This document shows, piece by piece, positions 25,642-34,597 of a stretch of DNA of 64,000 nt. The notes beneath the pieces are model-generated. The model saw only the letters and a program-made list of their open reading frames with translations. It was not told where the DNA came from and did not search any database. Source of the stretch: Aliiruegeria haliotis (GTDB lineage: Bacteria; Pseudomonadota; Alphaproteobacteria; Rhodobacterales; Rhodobacteraceae); NCBI RefSeq assembly GCF_003003255.1, contig NZ_PVTD01000006.1, forward strand, positions 1 through 64,000. The letters run 5' to 3'. Every line of letters begins with the position of its first letter. Position 1 is the first letter of the stretch. Both the position numbers and the translations under genes were made by a program.

Positions 25642-26726
25642 ATGAGAGCGCCTCAGATCAGCGACATCGAAACGACCGAGTTCCGCGAGGTCGCACCCCC
25701 GTCCCCGGGGCCGGAGAGGTGCTGCTTAAGGTGCGGCACGTCGGGCTCTGTGGCAGCGACCTGAATACCTTTCGCGGACGGAACCCGCTGGCAGACCTGC
25801 CGCGTGTCCCCGGTCACGAGATCGGGGGCCGGATTGTCGAGACCGGCGCTGCCGTCCCCGCAGAAGTCGCCCCCGGCGCCAATGCTATCATATTCCCCAA
25901 TACAAACTGCGGAACTTGCACTGCCTGCCGGAAAGGCCGCGTCAATGCCTGCCAGTTCAATGCGACGCTCGGCGTGCAGCGGGATGGCGGCATGTCCGAT
26001 TTCCTATGTGTGCCCTGGGAAAAACTGATCCTGAACGACGTGCTCCTGGCCCGCCACCTCGCGCTGATCGAGCCGCTTTCGGTTGGCTTTCATGCCATTG
26101 CGCGCGACCGGGTCTACCAGCGTGAAACGGTCGTTGTGCTGGGCGGCGGCATTATCGGTGTCGGCGCAATGCTTGGTGCATTGGAACGCGGAGCTGAGGT
26201 CATCGCCGACGATATTTCGGAGGCCAAGAGCGAGGCGCTTCTGTCTCTTGGAGGGAGGGCCGTGATCGACCCGGGGGAACAGGATGCGCTGGCGGCCATT
26301 CGCGACCTGACCGGTGGAAATGGTGCGGATGTGACCGTGAAGGCCGTGGGCCTGCCCGAAACCTTCCTTGCCGCTGTCGACTTGGCCAGTTTCGCGGGAC
26401 GGGGCGCCTACGTGGGCCATGTCAGGGAAAAGGTCGCCTACGATACCGCGCCATTCAACCTCAAGGAACTGGACATGTACGGTTCCCGCAATGCCACCCG
26501 CGAGGATTTTGAAGCCGTGATCGCCTTTGTCGCCGCCAACCCGGAGCCGAGCGACCGGCTGATCTTACGGGTCTTTTTCGGGAACGACACACGCGAGTCC
26601 TTTGCATGGTGGGAATCCAATCGAAACAAGACGTTCAAGGCCGTCGTGGAGTTTCCGGAATGGCCGAGATCAGAACCGCATTTCTCGACCGAACATACGG
26701 CCTGTCGGGTCGAACCGCGCTCGTGA
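25642..26726 (+). pseudogene. Zinc-type alcohol dehydrogenase with N-terminal frameshift
   Basis: A medium-chain dehydrogenase. The catalytic zinc site is in GLCGSDLN and PGHEIGG, the structural zinc cysteines in NCGTCTACRKGRVNAC, and the nucleotide-binding motif is VVLGGGIIGVGA. The natural start appears to be ATG 25642 (APQISDIETTEFREVAPP), but the dehydrogenase body from GAGEVLLKV on is in another frame. The shift falls in the C/G-rich run near 25690-25715 and is equivalent to one missing base. Without repair only an in-frame start at 25617 or later could be used. It reads 67 bases into the next gene. Likely role: oxidation of a hydroxy acid in the fucose route. Confidence 0.7.
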
Positions 26727-27442
26727 CCGGTGGCGGCACCGGGATCGGTCTGGCCATTGCGCAGGCTCTTGCCAATGCGGGCGCGCGGGTGATCATTGCG
26801 GGACGGCGCGCCGATGTGCTGGACGCGGCGCTGCCGCATATCAATGGGGCGGCACAGGCCCATGCGCTCGACCTCGCAGACCTCGCAAGCCTGCCGGCGC
26901 GTTTCGCGGAACTGACTGCACGGGTCGGGACGATCGACATCCTTGTCAACAACGCGGGCAACACGATCAAGAAGCCCTTTGAGGACAGCGAGATGGAGGA
27001 TTTTGACGCGGTGATGGACGTCTATGTCCGGGGGGCGGTGGAACTCACCCGGCACTTCGTGCGGCAGGCGTTTGGCTCGACACCGGCCAGCGTCGTTTTT
27101 TCATCCTCGATGACGGCCGATATCGGGCAGCCGCTCGTGCTCGGCTATACGACGGCGAAGGCCGTGATTTCCGGTCTTGTACGCGGGTTTTCGGCAGAGC
27201 TTGCCGGTCGCAATATCCGCGTCAACGGTGTCGCGCCGGGCTGGATCGATACCGCCCTGTACCGCAAGGCCACGGCGGGCGACGTTCCCCGGCAACAGGA
27301 GACCCTCAGCCGGATCCCGATGGCCCGGCTCGGGTTAGCCGAAGAGGTCGGCAACACGGTTGCGTTCCTTGCCTCGCCCGGCGCCTCGTATATCACCGGC
27401 CAGATCGTCTTCGTGGACGGTGGTGGCGCGACTGGATTCTGA
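26660..27442 (+). CDS. SDR-family oxidoreductase, probable 2-keto-3-deoxy-L-fuconate dehydrogenase
   Basis: A 260-residue short-chain dehydrogenase. It has cofactor motif TGGGTGIG (23-30), NNAG (97-100), catalytic Ser near 149-150 and Y163-x3-K167 in GYTTAK, and ends in the usual VDGGGATGF. It resembles gluconate 5-dehydrogenase-like SDRs. In the oxidative fucose pathway an NAD-dependent SDR oxidises 2-keto-3-deoxy-L-fuconate at C4, and its position between the alcohol dehydrogenase and RraA-like gene fits. Start chosen at ATG 26660, inside the end of the preceding frame, since similarity begins there. Confidence 0.82.
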   Translation: MAEIRTAFLDRTYGLSGRTALVTGGGTGIGLAIAQALANAGARVIIAGRRADVLDAALPHINGAAQAHALDLADLASLPARFAELTARVGTIDILVNNAGNTIKKPFEDSEMEDFDAVMDVYVRGAVELTRHFVRQAFGSTPASVVFSSSMTADIGQPLVLGYTTAKAVISGLVRGFSAELAGRNIRVNGVAPGWIDTALYRKATAGDVPRQQETLSRIPMARLGLAEEVGNTVAFLASPGASYITGQIVFVDGGGATGF

Positions 27443-27452
27443 AGGACCAGAT

Positions 27453-28124
27453 ATGGACGACACACAGCTTTTCGAAACGATCCGAACACGCCTTTTCACT
27501 GCCGTCGTCGGCGATGTGCTGGACGTGCTTGGGCACCGACACCAGTTCCTTCCGCAGGGAATCCTGCCACTGGATCCCGGCACGAAACTCGTCGGCCGGG
27601 CGATGCCGGTTCTGGAGGCCGACTATCCGGACGGGGTTGACGCCGGACCGCTCTCCGACAAACCCTTCGGCATGATGTTCGCGGCCCTGGACGACCTTCA
27701 GCCGGGCGAGATCTATGTCGCAACCGGCGCTTCGCTCGACTACGCGCTTTGGGGAGGGCTCATGTCCACGCGCGCGCGGCACCTCAAGGCGGCAGGAGCC
27801 GTGCTCGATGGCTTCATCCGGGACACTGCGGAGATCCGGCGCCTTGGCTTCCCCGTTTTCTCGCGCGGTGCCTATGCGCAGGATCAGGGCGTGAGGGGCA
27901 AGGTCCTTGACTGTCGTGTGCCGGTCCGCATCGGTCACGTTGACATTCACCCCGGTGATCTTCTGTTCTGCGATGAAGAAGGTGTGCTGGTCATTCCGCA
28001 GATCTGCGAGCAAGAGGCAATCGAACGGGCTCTGGATAAGGCCGAAACGGAAAGCGCGGTTGCAAAGGCCATTCGCGGTGGCATGTCGGCACAACACGCC
28101 TTCGAAACATTCGGCGTCATGTAG
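27453..28124 (+). CDS. RraA-like / HMG-CHA aldolase family protein
   Basis: A 223-residue protein of the RraA fold family. The signature GGLMSTRARHLKAAGAVLDGFIRD (about residues 97-120) contains the conserved G-x-L and D-G-x-x-R-D elements. In the aldolase branch these bind pyruvate and a divalent metal. The late motif GDLLFCDEEGVLVIP is also typical. In sugar-acid clusters such proteins are often class II pyruvate aldolases or decarboxylases, so it may cleave the 2-keto-3-deoxy acid of the fucose pathway. An RNase E inhibitor role is unlikely in this context. It starts 10 bases after the SDR stop. Confidence 0.8.
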   Translation: MDDTQLFETIRTRLFTAVVGDVLDVLGHRHQFLPQGILPLDPGTKLVGRAMPVLEADYPDGVDAGPLSDKPFGMMFAALDDLQPGEIYVATGASLDYALWGGLMSTRARHLKAAGAVLDGFIRDTAEIRRLGFPVFSRGAYAQDQGVRGKVLDCRVPVRIGHVDIHPGDLLFCDEEGVLVIPQICEQEAIERALDKAETESAVAKAIRGGMSAQHAFETFGVM

Positions 28125-28159
28125 CCAGCACGCCACGCGGTGAACACAGGGAAACGGAC

Positions 28160-29062
28160 TTGTCCCGAGACAACGTCATCTACAAGGAGGCATATAACCG
28201 AAGCCTCGACCGGATTGCCGAGTTTGGCGCTGGTGAGTGCCAGCCGTCCGAAGCTCGGATTGCCAGCCTGCTCGGCATTACCCGGACCACTGTCCGGGCC
28301 GTGCTGGAGCACTTGCAGGAAGTCGGAATCCTGCAATGGGAAGGGCGACGCAAGGCGATCCTGCGCCTTTCGGCTCCGCAGGACTACTACCCGGCCGATG
28401 AGACTGTCAGCCGTTCCGAGCAGGTCGAAACCGTCTTCATGGAGCACGTTCTCGGCGGCGACTTGGCGCCGGGCACCATTTTGCGTGAAAGCGAGCTTGC
28501 ACGCGATTTCGGCCTCAGCCTGTCGGCTGTCCGGGAATTCCTGATCCGGTTTTCCCGTATCGGCCTGATCGAGAAAGAGCCCAATCGCCATTGGGTCCTG
28601 CGGGGATTCACCCGGAGCTTCGCAATGGAAGTGTTCGAGGTGCGGGAAACCTGGGAGAAGCTCGCCTTTGATCGCTTCCTGGCTGCCGGTCCAGACCCCG
28701 AAATGCAAAAGGCATTGCTGGCCATGCGGCCGGAACTCGAGGCGATCCGCACCGACATCGACAGGCGGTACCTTGAGTTTCCGGGACAGGACGAGGCCTT
28801 TCACCGGCTTAACTTCGAATACCTGAACAATCGTTTTGTCTATGACTTCTTCCCGGTCGTTTTGATGATCTTCCATTACCACTACCGCTGGAACAAATCC
28901 GACGAGAAGGAACGCAACCTCGCCGCCATCGAAGTTCACCTCGCAGTCATCGAGGCGCTGGCGGAGGGGGATACCGCGGCTGCCCGCCGGGCATTTCACA
29001 GCCACCTGGATCAAGCCCGCCGGACACTTCTGCAATCGGTGCGCTGGGGGGAAGAGCCGTGA
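28160..29062 (+). CDS. GntR/FadR-family regulator with two helix-turn-helix domains
   Basis: A 300-residue regulator starting at TTG. A first winged HTH is at residues 27-59 (PSEARIASLLGITRTTVRAV) and a second at 101-140 (LRESELARDFGLSLSAVREFL). An FCD-type ligand domain follows (about 150-295), with DEAFHRLNFEYLNN and EVHLAVIEAL carrying the usual metal-binding Asp and His residues. Normal FadR-subfamily proteins are about 230 residues with one HTH; here the N-terminal HTH is extra. It probably responds to a sugar acid of the fucose pathway and binds the dyad at 23941-23960. Its stop overlaps the next gene by 4 bases. Confidence 0.85.
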   Translation: MSRDNVIYKEAYNRSLDRIAEFGAGECQPSEARIASLLGITRTTVRAVLEHLQEVGILQWEGRRKAILRLSAPQDYYPADETVSRSEQVETVFMEHVLGGDLAPGTILRESELARDFGLSLSAVREFLIRFSRIGLIEKEPNRHWVLRGFTRSFAMEVFEVRETWEKLAFDRFLAAGPDPEMQKALLAMRPELEAIRTDIDRRYLEFPGQDEAFHRLNFEYLNNRFVYDFFPVVLMIFHYHYRWNKSDEKERNLAAIEVHLAVIEALAEGDTAAARRAFHSHLDQARRTLLQSVRWGEEP

Positions 29063-29898
29063 TCATCGATGCGCATCAGCATTTCTGGCAGTTGGACCGC
29101 GGCGTCTATGACTGGATCGACGATTCCATCGCTGGCCTTCGTCGCGACTTCCTTCCACACCACCTGGAGCCCTACCTGAAGCCGCTTGGGATCGACGGAA
29201 CCATTCTCGTTCAGGCGTCTGAAACCGTCACGGAGAACGAGTTCCTTCTGAACACGGCCGAGGCATCCGGGTGCGTGCGCGGCATCGTGGCATGGCTTGA
29301 CCTTGCGGCACCGAACGCGGTTTCAGAGTTGGAACGGCTCTCCGAGATACCGTTGGTCAAGGGGGTTCGCCCCGTCCTGCAAGGTATCGAGGACACCAAT
29401 TGGGTTCTCCGGCGGGAGGTCCTAGAGGCGCTGCGCCACTTGCCGGGGCTCGGTTTGCGCTTCGATGCGCTGATCGTGCCGCGTCATCTTACGGCAATCG
29501 CCGAATTGGCGGATCGCCTGCCCGATCTTTCGATCGTCGTGGATCACGCTGCCAAACCCATCATCGCGAACCGCGCCCGCCCCGACGCGCATTGGAAACA
29601 CGGGATGGCTCGGCTGGCCGGAATCGACAGTATCCATTGCAAGATCTCGGGCATCGCATTCGAGCAGGGGCGGGGCTGGACGACCGCGGGTCTGCAACCG
29701 GTTGCGGATCACCTTCTGGAGACCTTTGGCCCGCACCGCCTGATGTGGGGCAGCGACTGGCCGGTGTTGGAGCATGTCGGCTCCTACATCCAATGGTTCG
29801 ACAGCGTGAACCAGATGATATCGGGGTGTGACGCGAGGGGCCGGGCAGCCATCCTCGGCGAAACCGCGACCGCCTTCTATGACCTTGAAACGACCTGA
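29059..29898 (+). CDS. Amidohydrolase, probable L-fucono-1,5-lactonase
   Basis: A 279-residue amidohydrolase of the COG3618 type. The metal-site HxH is in DAHQHFW (His6, His8). Further hallmarks are GVRPVLQG, VVDHAAKP and the late WGSDWPV with the catalytic Asp. The family hydrolyses sugar lactones, and L-fuconolactonases look like this. It opens the lactone made by the aldose dehydrogenase to give L-fuconate. It starts at GTG overlapping the regulator stop (GTGA), so the two are translationally coupled. Confidence 0.88.
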   Translation: MIIDAHQHFWQLDRGVYDWIDDSIAGLRRDFLPHHLEPYLKPLGIDGTILVQASETVTENEFLLNTAEASGCVRGIVAWLDLAAPNAVSELERLSEIPLVKGVRPVLQGIEDTNWVLRREVLEALRHLPGLGLRFDALIVPRHLTAIAELADRLPDLSIVVDHAAKPIIANRARPDAHWKHGMARLAGIDSIHCKISGIAFEQGRGWTTAGLQPVADHLLETFGPHRLMWGSDWPVLEHVGSYIQWFDSVNQMISGCDARGRAAILGETATAFYDLETT

Positions 29899-29919
29899 AA
29901 CCCGAAGAAAGGTGCCGCC

Positions 29920-30351
29920 ATGCTGATCGGCCTAGACCCCATCCTGTCGCCGCAGTTGCTCTACATCCTTCGCGCCATGGGCCATGGCGACCGCATCGTT
30001 ATCGCCGACGCCAACTTTCCAGGAGACAGCTGTGCGAGCAAACTGGTCCGGCTCGACGGGGTGGATGCCTCCCGTGCCCTGAAAGCCGTGTTGTCTGTCA
30101 TGCCGCTGGACACGTATGCGGAGGACCCGGCAATCTCGATGCAGGTCGTAGGTGACCCGAGTGAAGTTCCGGAGGCCGTCGCAGATTTCCAACGCATCAT
30201 TGACGAAACCGCTGGCACGGCAGCCTCGATCACCCCCGTCGAGCGCTTTGCATTCTACGAGGCCGCAAAGTCGGCATACGCGGTTGTGCAGACCGGTGAA
30301 CGCCGCTTCTACGGGAACATCATTCTCACGAAGGGCGTCGTCCCGGCCTGA
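29920..30351 (+). CDS. fucU: FucU/RbsD-family sugar mutarotase
   Basis: A 143-residue RbsD/FucU protein, close to the 140 of E. coli FucU. It has LSPQLLYILRAMGHGDRIVI with the conserved His near residue 22, then ADANFPGD, and a C-terminal RRFYGNIILTKGV motif. FucU interconverts the alpha and beta anomers of L-fucose, supplying the form used by the dehydrogenase. Its presence is the strongest single argument that the cluster handles L-fucose or a close relative. It is last in the operon; GAAGAAAGG precedes the ATG. Confidence 0.9.
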   Translation: MLIGLDPILSPQLLYILRAMGHGDRIVIADANFPGDSCASKLVRLDGVDASRALKAVLSVMPLDTYAEDPAISMQVVGDPSEVPEAVADFQRIIDETAGTAASITPVERFAFYEAAKSAYAVVQTGERRFYGNIILTKGVVPA

Positions 30352-31051
30352 CGCGGGCTGCGTTTAGCAGAACTCTCAGGGCGACTGCGTTCGGTCGCGA
30401 AACGTCGCAGTTCCCCAGTGCCAACCGAACCCCGCATCAATTCTGGCGCCCGGTTTGGTAACGCGCGGGCAGTGGCAGAAAGCGCCGTGGGTGTCCTGCT
30501 CGCAGGCTTTCTGCGGGATGTCGCGTCGTCGGCGCGAAAACCCGGGGTTTGAGTGCAGAATACTGCCGACGAGGGCATGACGAGGGCAGCAGGAGACTGC
30601 GTGCAATGGCGCCGCCTGTCCGCGCTCACCCGACATCCCTTGTTTGAAACACGCGGCTCCTGCCCGCACGACCGTCCCGACGGGCGCCCGGAACCCCGCG
30701 TGTTTCATCGGATCTGCGCCAGTGACACGTTTGGAATGGGCGGGGTTGCGATTGGACGGCGGTCCGGTCCTCCGTGCCATACACTGCACCTAAAGTGACG
30801 ACCGCCGCCTTCGTTGGTTCGGGCCGGCAGTCGACACTTGCCGGTGTGCCAGCGCAACAGTGGCGGCACGGACTGGCCGCAGGGCAACGGCAGATCCGAC
30901 GCACAGGTCACGAATGCGCCGGTGAACCATCCCTATGTTGAGTATCGCAATAGCGGGCGCCCGGGACACCGGGCCGGTCGGGCTTCGGAACCACGCTCCC
31001 GGTTCCGAAACCCTACCTGTCAGCGACGCTCGCCCCTGACTGTCATTGGCG
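30352..31051. other. 700-base gap with hairpins, no gene recognised
   Basis: No open frame here has convincing coding features. Two inverted repeats stand out. GAAACACGCGG (30646-30656) matches CCGCGTGTTTC (30696-30706) across 39 bases, with a smaller GCCCG/CGGGC pair inside. TTCGGAACC (30984-30992) pairs with GGTTCCGAA (31001-31009) and lies downstream of the convergent alginate lyase gene, where it could act as a terminator lacking a U-run. Confidence 0.4.
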
Positions 31052-33313
31052 TCATGGCAGCACTTCAACCCGGACCTTTGTGAAATCGAGACCGTTGTCT
31101 GGCGTGTCCTTTGCCTTGGAACTGCCGAACGTCTTGCTGTTCACGTGAAAGGCAAGCATGCCGAAGGTATCCAGTGCGCTGCCCTCGTCGGTCTGACGGA
31201 ACTCCGAGAGGGTCTCACCGTCCTTGCTCAGCGAACCGGAGATCTCGATGCCGTTGCCCAGCTTCCTGACCGCCATCACGCCGGTATAGGCCGTCCCGGC
31301 CTCGAACTGATACGGCGTGCCTCCGGATCCAAGGCGCTCATAGCCCTTCGTTGTGCCCAGCAGCCGACCTTGGCTATCGTCCTTATGCTTGCGCACATCG
31401 ATGTTCGCCGCCGCAGGGTCTGACACGCCGATATCGAAATCGATCATGTAGCCGGGCAGGCCATCGTAGATCCTGTTGGGCTGCTTCGAGGAGGCGGACA
31501 GGTCGCCTTCCAGTTCGGGCCGACCCAATTTGTCGTAGAGCCCGACGCGGAAGGCGGACTCCCGGTCAGTGCCTATGGTTTCGGGCGTCGTGAACTCGAA
31601 TGTGGCCCGCAGGGTCTGCCCCTCTGACAGGACCTGCGGCGCGAAGGTTGTGCGGATGCCACGACCGGACCCACCGGAAACCAGACCGAGCGCGCCCTCG
31701 GTCACCTCGATGGCGCTGCTGGAACTGGTTGTCCACCAGTTGGTATCTGCCGCGTCCGGGCCGTCGTCGCGGCCACCATCGGCGAAACTGTCCTCGAAGA
31801 CGATCCCCGGTTCGGCAGGGGCAGCCGCCTTCGTGGGGTTCGAGAAGCCGCTGCCATCCCCCTTGGGCGCCGGATCGTGGGAGTAGTCGAGTTTGTAGAA
31901 GATGACCCGGTCGAAATCGGTCTCCGGTTCCGGGCTGGTGTTGTTGCCGGTGTAGGCGCCGGCCTTGAAGAACATGAACTCGTCCTCGACGCTGAAACCG
32001 CTGTCGCGCATGTCGAACGGCTCAGCGGCAACCTCGCTGCCATCGTCGCGGATGATTTTCAGGTGCAGCATCGGAATGATGCTATCGCCCTCCGGCTTGC
32101 CCTTGACCTCGATTTCGTAGGTGAAGACCTCGTCCAGCGCGATCCCGTCATCGGGATTGTCGATCCGGTCGCCGCGGCTGCCGATGACATCGACCCAGAC
32201 TTCCTTTCCGGTCTCCGGATCATGCGCGAAGTAGATCGAGCCGTACTTGTTCTGCGGCAGCTTTCGGTAGTAGAGCCGGATCGGTTCGTCGTTCTTGGCG
32301 TGGATCTGGCCAATGACGACGCGGCCGACCTGATAGGCCTTCCCCTGCCGGGTTACCTGGTTCACGGCCAGTGTCGCGGTCAGCTTCCCATCGACACCTG
32401 CCGCTGCCGCCTGCGCCGAGAGTGGCGCGGACGAGAACACCCAGTTGTTCTTGTTGGGAAAACCGCCGTCCACGCGTGTGGCGATCGCGTAGTCGCCCTT
32501 GCGCAGCATGCCGCGCAACTCTGTCCGGGTGTAGCTGGTGTTCGCGGAGGTCTTCGCGCCGGCGGGCGTCACGCGAAACACCATCCCGCCGGTTGCCGGG
32601 TCGGTGTAGAAATACCTCGGGTCAGTCCAGCCCGCGGCCAGCTCGTTTTCGTAGACGCTGTCGGACTTGCCGTCGCCATCATCGTCGGCCGGGGTGGTGA
32701 CGTACCAGCCGGTCAGGTCGAAGTTCTCGCCCGGCGTCTTGTCGGGATCAAGGCCAAAGAGCCCGCTGCCCTTCCGTTCGGTCAGCACTGGCTGCTCAGG
32801 TTTCTCGACAGCGACGCCACAGCCGAAGGCGGCAACTTCGACGATGCTGTTCCAGTCGTTGCTCTCGTTGCCATTGGCGACGATGCGAACAAACCGCGCC
32901 GCTGTATCGTCGAAATCGTAGGGTTCGAGGTCAAGGGTGGTGCCGCCGGACTGTCGCGTCGGGATACGCGTTTCGAAGGTCGTGCCATCGGCTGAGACCT
33001 CCACATAGAATTCCGACTTGCGGCTGTCGCCCTTGTGCCAGGCAATGGACAGCGATTTCAGTGTCTGCGTGGCGCCGAGATCCAGAAGCAGGCTCTTCGC
33101 CGCGCCCTGTCCCTGGTTCGACCAGCGCGAGTCGGCATCGAAATCGCCGTCGATCGCGTTCTCAGGGCCATGAGTTTCTTCGTAGAGACCGTCGTCGGTC
33201 GCGGAAACGATGATCAGGGCATCATTGGCATCGCAGGCACTGTTGGCCCAGGTTTGCGTGCCAAGGACTGCCCCGAGAAAGAGTCCAACTCCCGTCCGAG
33301 TTGCGTGTGTCAC
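31052..33313 (-). CDS. Secreted alginate lyase: F5/8-type C domain, PL7 domain, C-terminal jelly-roll-like domain
   Basis: A 753-residue secreted protein. GTG 33313 is chosen: GGGAGGTGATT lies just upstream and a signal peptide follows (ending TWA, about residue 23). Residues 25-165 look like a discoidin/CBM32 domain. Residues 185-480 are a polysaccharide lyase family 7 domain with its three motifs: RTELR (263-267), QIH (336-338) and FFKAGAY (448-454), which hold the catalytic Arg, Gln, His and Tyr. Residues 490-753 form another beta-rich domain of unknown role. It cleaves alginate outside the cell. It stands alone, with no alginate transporter or KDG genes nearby. Confidence 0.92.
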   Translation of the reverse strand: MTHATRTGVGLFLGAVLGTQTWANSACDANDALIIVSATDDGLYEETHGPENAIDGDFDADSRWSNQGQGAAKSLLLDLGATQTLKSLSIAWHKGDSRKSEFYVEVSADGTTFETRIPTRQSGGTTLDLEPYDFDDTAARFVRIVANGNESNDWNSIVEVAAFGCGVAVEKPEQPVLTERKGSGLFGLDPDKTPGENFDLTGWYVTTPADDDGDGKSDSVYENELAAGWTDPRYFYTDPATGGMVFRVTPAGAKTSANTSYTRTELRGMLRKGDYAIATRVDGGFPNKNNWVFSSAPLSAQAAAAGVDGKLTATLAVNQVTRQGKAYQVGRVVIGQIHAKNDEPIRLYYRKLPQNKYGSIYFAHDPETGKEVWVDVIGSRGDRIDNPDDGIALDEVFTYEIEVKGKPEGDSIIPMLHLKIIRDDGSEVAAEPFDMRDSGFSVEDEFMFFKAGAYTGNNTSPEPETDFDRVIFYKLDYSHDPAPKGDGSGFSNPTKAAAPAEPGIVFEDSFADGGRDDGPDAADTNWWTTSSSSAIEVTEGALGLVSGGSGRGIRTTFAPQVLSEGQTLRATFEFTTPETIGTDRESAFRVGLYDKLGRPELEGDLSASSKQPNRIYDGLPGYMIDFDIGVSDPAAANIDVRKHKDDSQGRLLGTTKGYERLGSGGTPYQFEAGTAYTGVMAVRKLGNGIEISGSLSKDGETLSEFRQTDEGSALDTFGMLAFHVNSKTFGSSKAKDTPDNGLDFTKVRVEVLP

Positions 33314-33511
33314 AATCACCTCCCAGTTGTTGTGCGACATCAAGGTTGGTTTTCAATTAGTGACAAATAAAAGGTATACACAAGCAACTTTTTACAAATT
33401 TTGATAGGCGCCAAACGCAAATGCGCCGACACGTGGCCGGCGTCAGGAAGCGTGGGAGGAGTTCGTTGCAAACTGCCAGAGAGAGACTCGCCGGCAGCGT
33501 TTGCAAGGCGG

Positions 33512-33835
33512 CTATTGCCGGACGACCGTGTGCAGGTACATGTCCGACATGATGTAGTAGAGGGCGATCTTCTCTTCGTCCTTCAACCCGCGATGGCGGG
33601 CGTCGATCCTATACAATTGGTAGCCCGGTGTGGTCGAGGCGGTTTCGATCGCGTTGGCAGTCTGGTGCCCGAACCTGCCGTCCACATCGCTTTGCAGGAA
33701 GCCGGGCGCCCGAAGCCGGATCTGAACGTATTCACGTTGGCGATGGGTCAGGTTGTTGAAATGTGTCTCCATATCCCCGGCAAGGGCTGACCCGGTCGAG
33801 AAAACCACGCTCCCCAGAAGGATTGATTTCACCAT
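33512..33835 (-). CDS. Small exported protein with a peptidoglycan-binding-like segment
   Basis: A 107-residue protein starting MVKSILLGSVVF with a signal peptide ending near residue 20 (SALAGD). The segment LRAPGFLQSDVDGRFGHQTANAIE resembles a single peptidoglycan-binding type 1 motif, in which DGxxGxxTxxAI is typical. The rest is helical and ends YLHTVVRQ. It probably resides in the periplasm; no enzymatic domain is visible. The upstream open frame adds 22 residues without sense, so the internal ATG is preferred. Confidence 0.6.
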   Translation of the reverse strand: MVKSILLGSVVFSTGSALAGDMETHFNNLTHRQREYVQIRLRAPGFLQSDVDGRFGHQTANAIETASTTPGYQLYRIDARHRGLKDEEKIALYYIMSDMYLHTVVRQ

Positions 33836-34090
33836 ATTGCCCAACTGAACGCACCTCCGATCGATTTGGATGCGGTCAGGTAGCCCAGTCCCTTCGGCCA
33901 AAACCGGGCGAGAATGCGGGCACGGCGTGGCAAGCGCCTAAAGCTCTCGAAAAATCGGAAGGGATTGCGCGCTGGCGCGATGTGAGGGTTCAGATCACCG
34001 GTGGACCCGACGTCCCGCGAGTCCGGTCACCACGGGCCGATCAAACCCGCCTCGCGCCAAACCATGAGGCAGGGCGCAGGCTTAAGTGGA

Positions 34091-34300
34091 TCACGACCAA
34101 CTGGCTTCGTGTTCCAGGGCATCGGTCGGGTGAAACCCGCACCAGTAACACACCGCTGCCAGGGCGAGCGCGCGCCGGTTCCTGGCAAAGCGGATCTCGG
34201 CATAGATGTCCTGGGCTTCGTCCGCCGGTCGCGGTCGCAGCGGCGCCGGGCCAAGTCGGGCGGCAAGGTTGGAAAGCTCGTTCTGAATGCTCTTGATCAT
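34091..34300 (-). CDS. Small hypothetical protein
   Basis: A 69-residue frame beginning MIKSIQNELSNL, then AARLGPAPLRP, and ending with HPTDALEHEASWS. Codon use is like real genes here (G/C at most third positions), and a helical DUF-like composition is visible, with two cysteines in CYWCG. An ATG ten codons upstream is an alternative. No clear ribosome site and no recognised family, so it is a tentative gene. Confidence 0.4.
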   Translation of the reverse strand: MIKSIQNELSNLAARLGPAPLRPRPADEAQDIYAEIRFARNRRALALAAVCYWCGFHPTDALEHEASWS

Positions 34301-34597
34301 ATTGTAGTTGCTCAATTTTGCTCCGTTCATATGGGGACAGGGCGCAAGCCATGTCGCGCCGGTCGTAGATAATCGTGATGAAGAAAGGGTGAAGAGGCGT
34401 TCGCGGCGGCCCGGGCATGACCCCGGTGTGCGCGCCACGCGAGCCGTGGCCGCGGATGCGTCGTCAATGGCGGCCGAAATCCAGTGTCTCTCCGGGATCC
34501 TGCGACGCAGGGACAGGTCCGGTGCTGCCGGATCCGCGGGGCAGTGTACGACTGGATCATGCGCCCGGAGAGGTGTTCCTTCCGGGCCGCATGAGGA

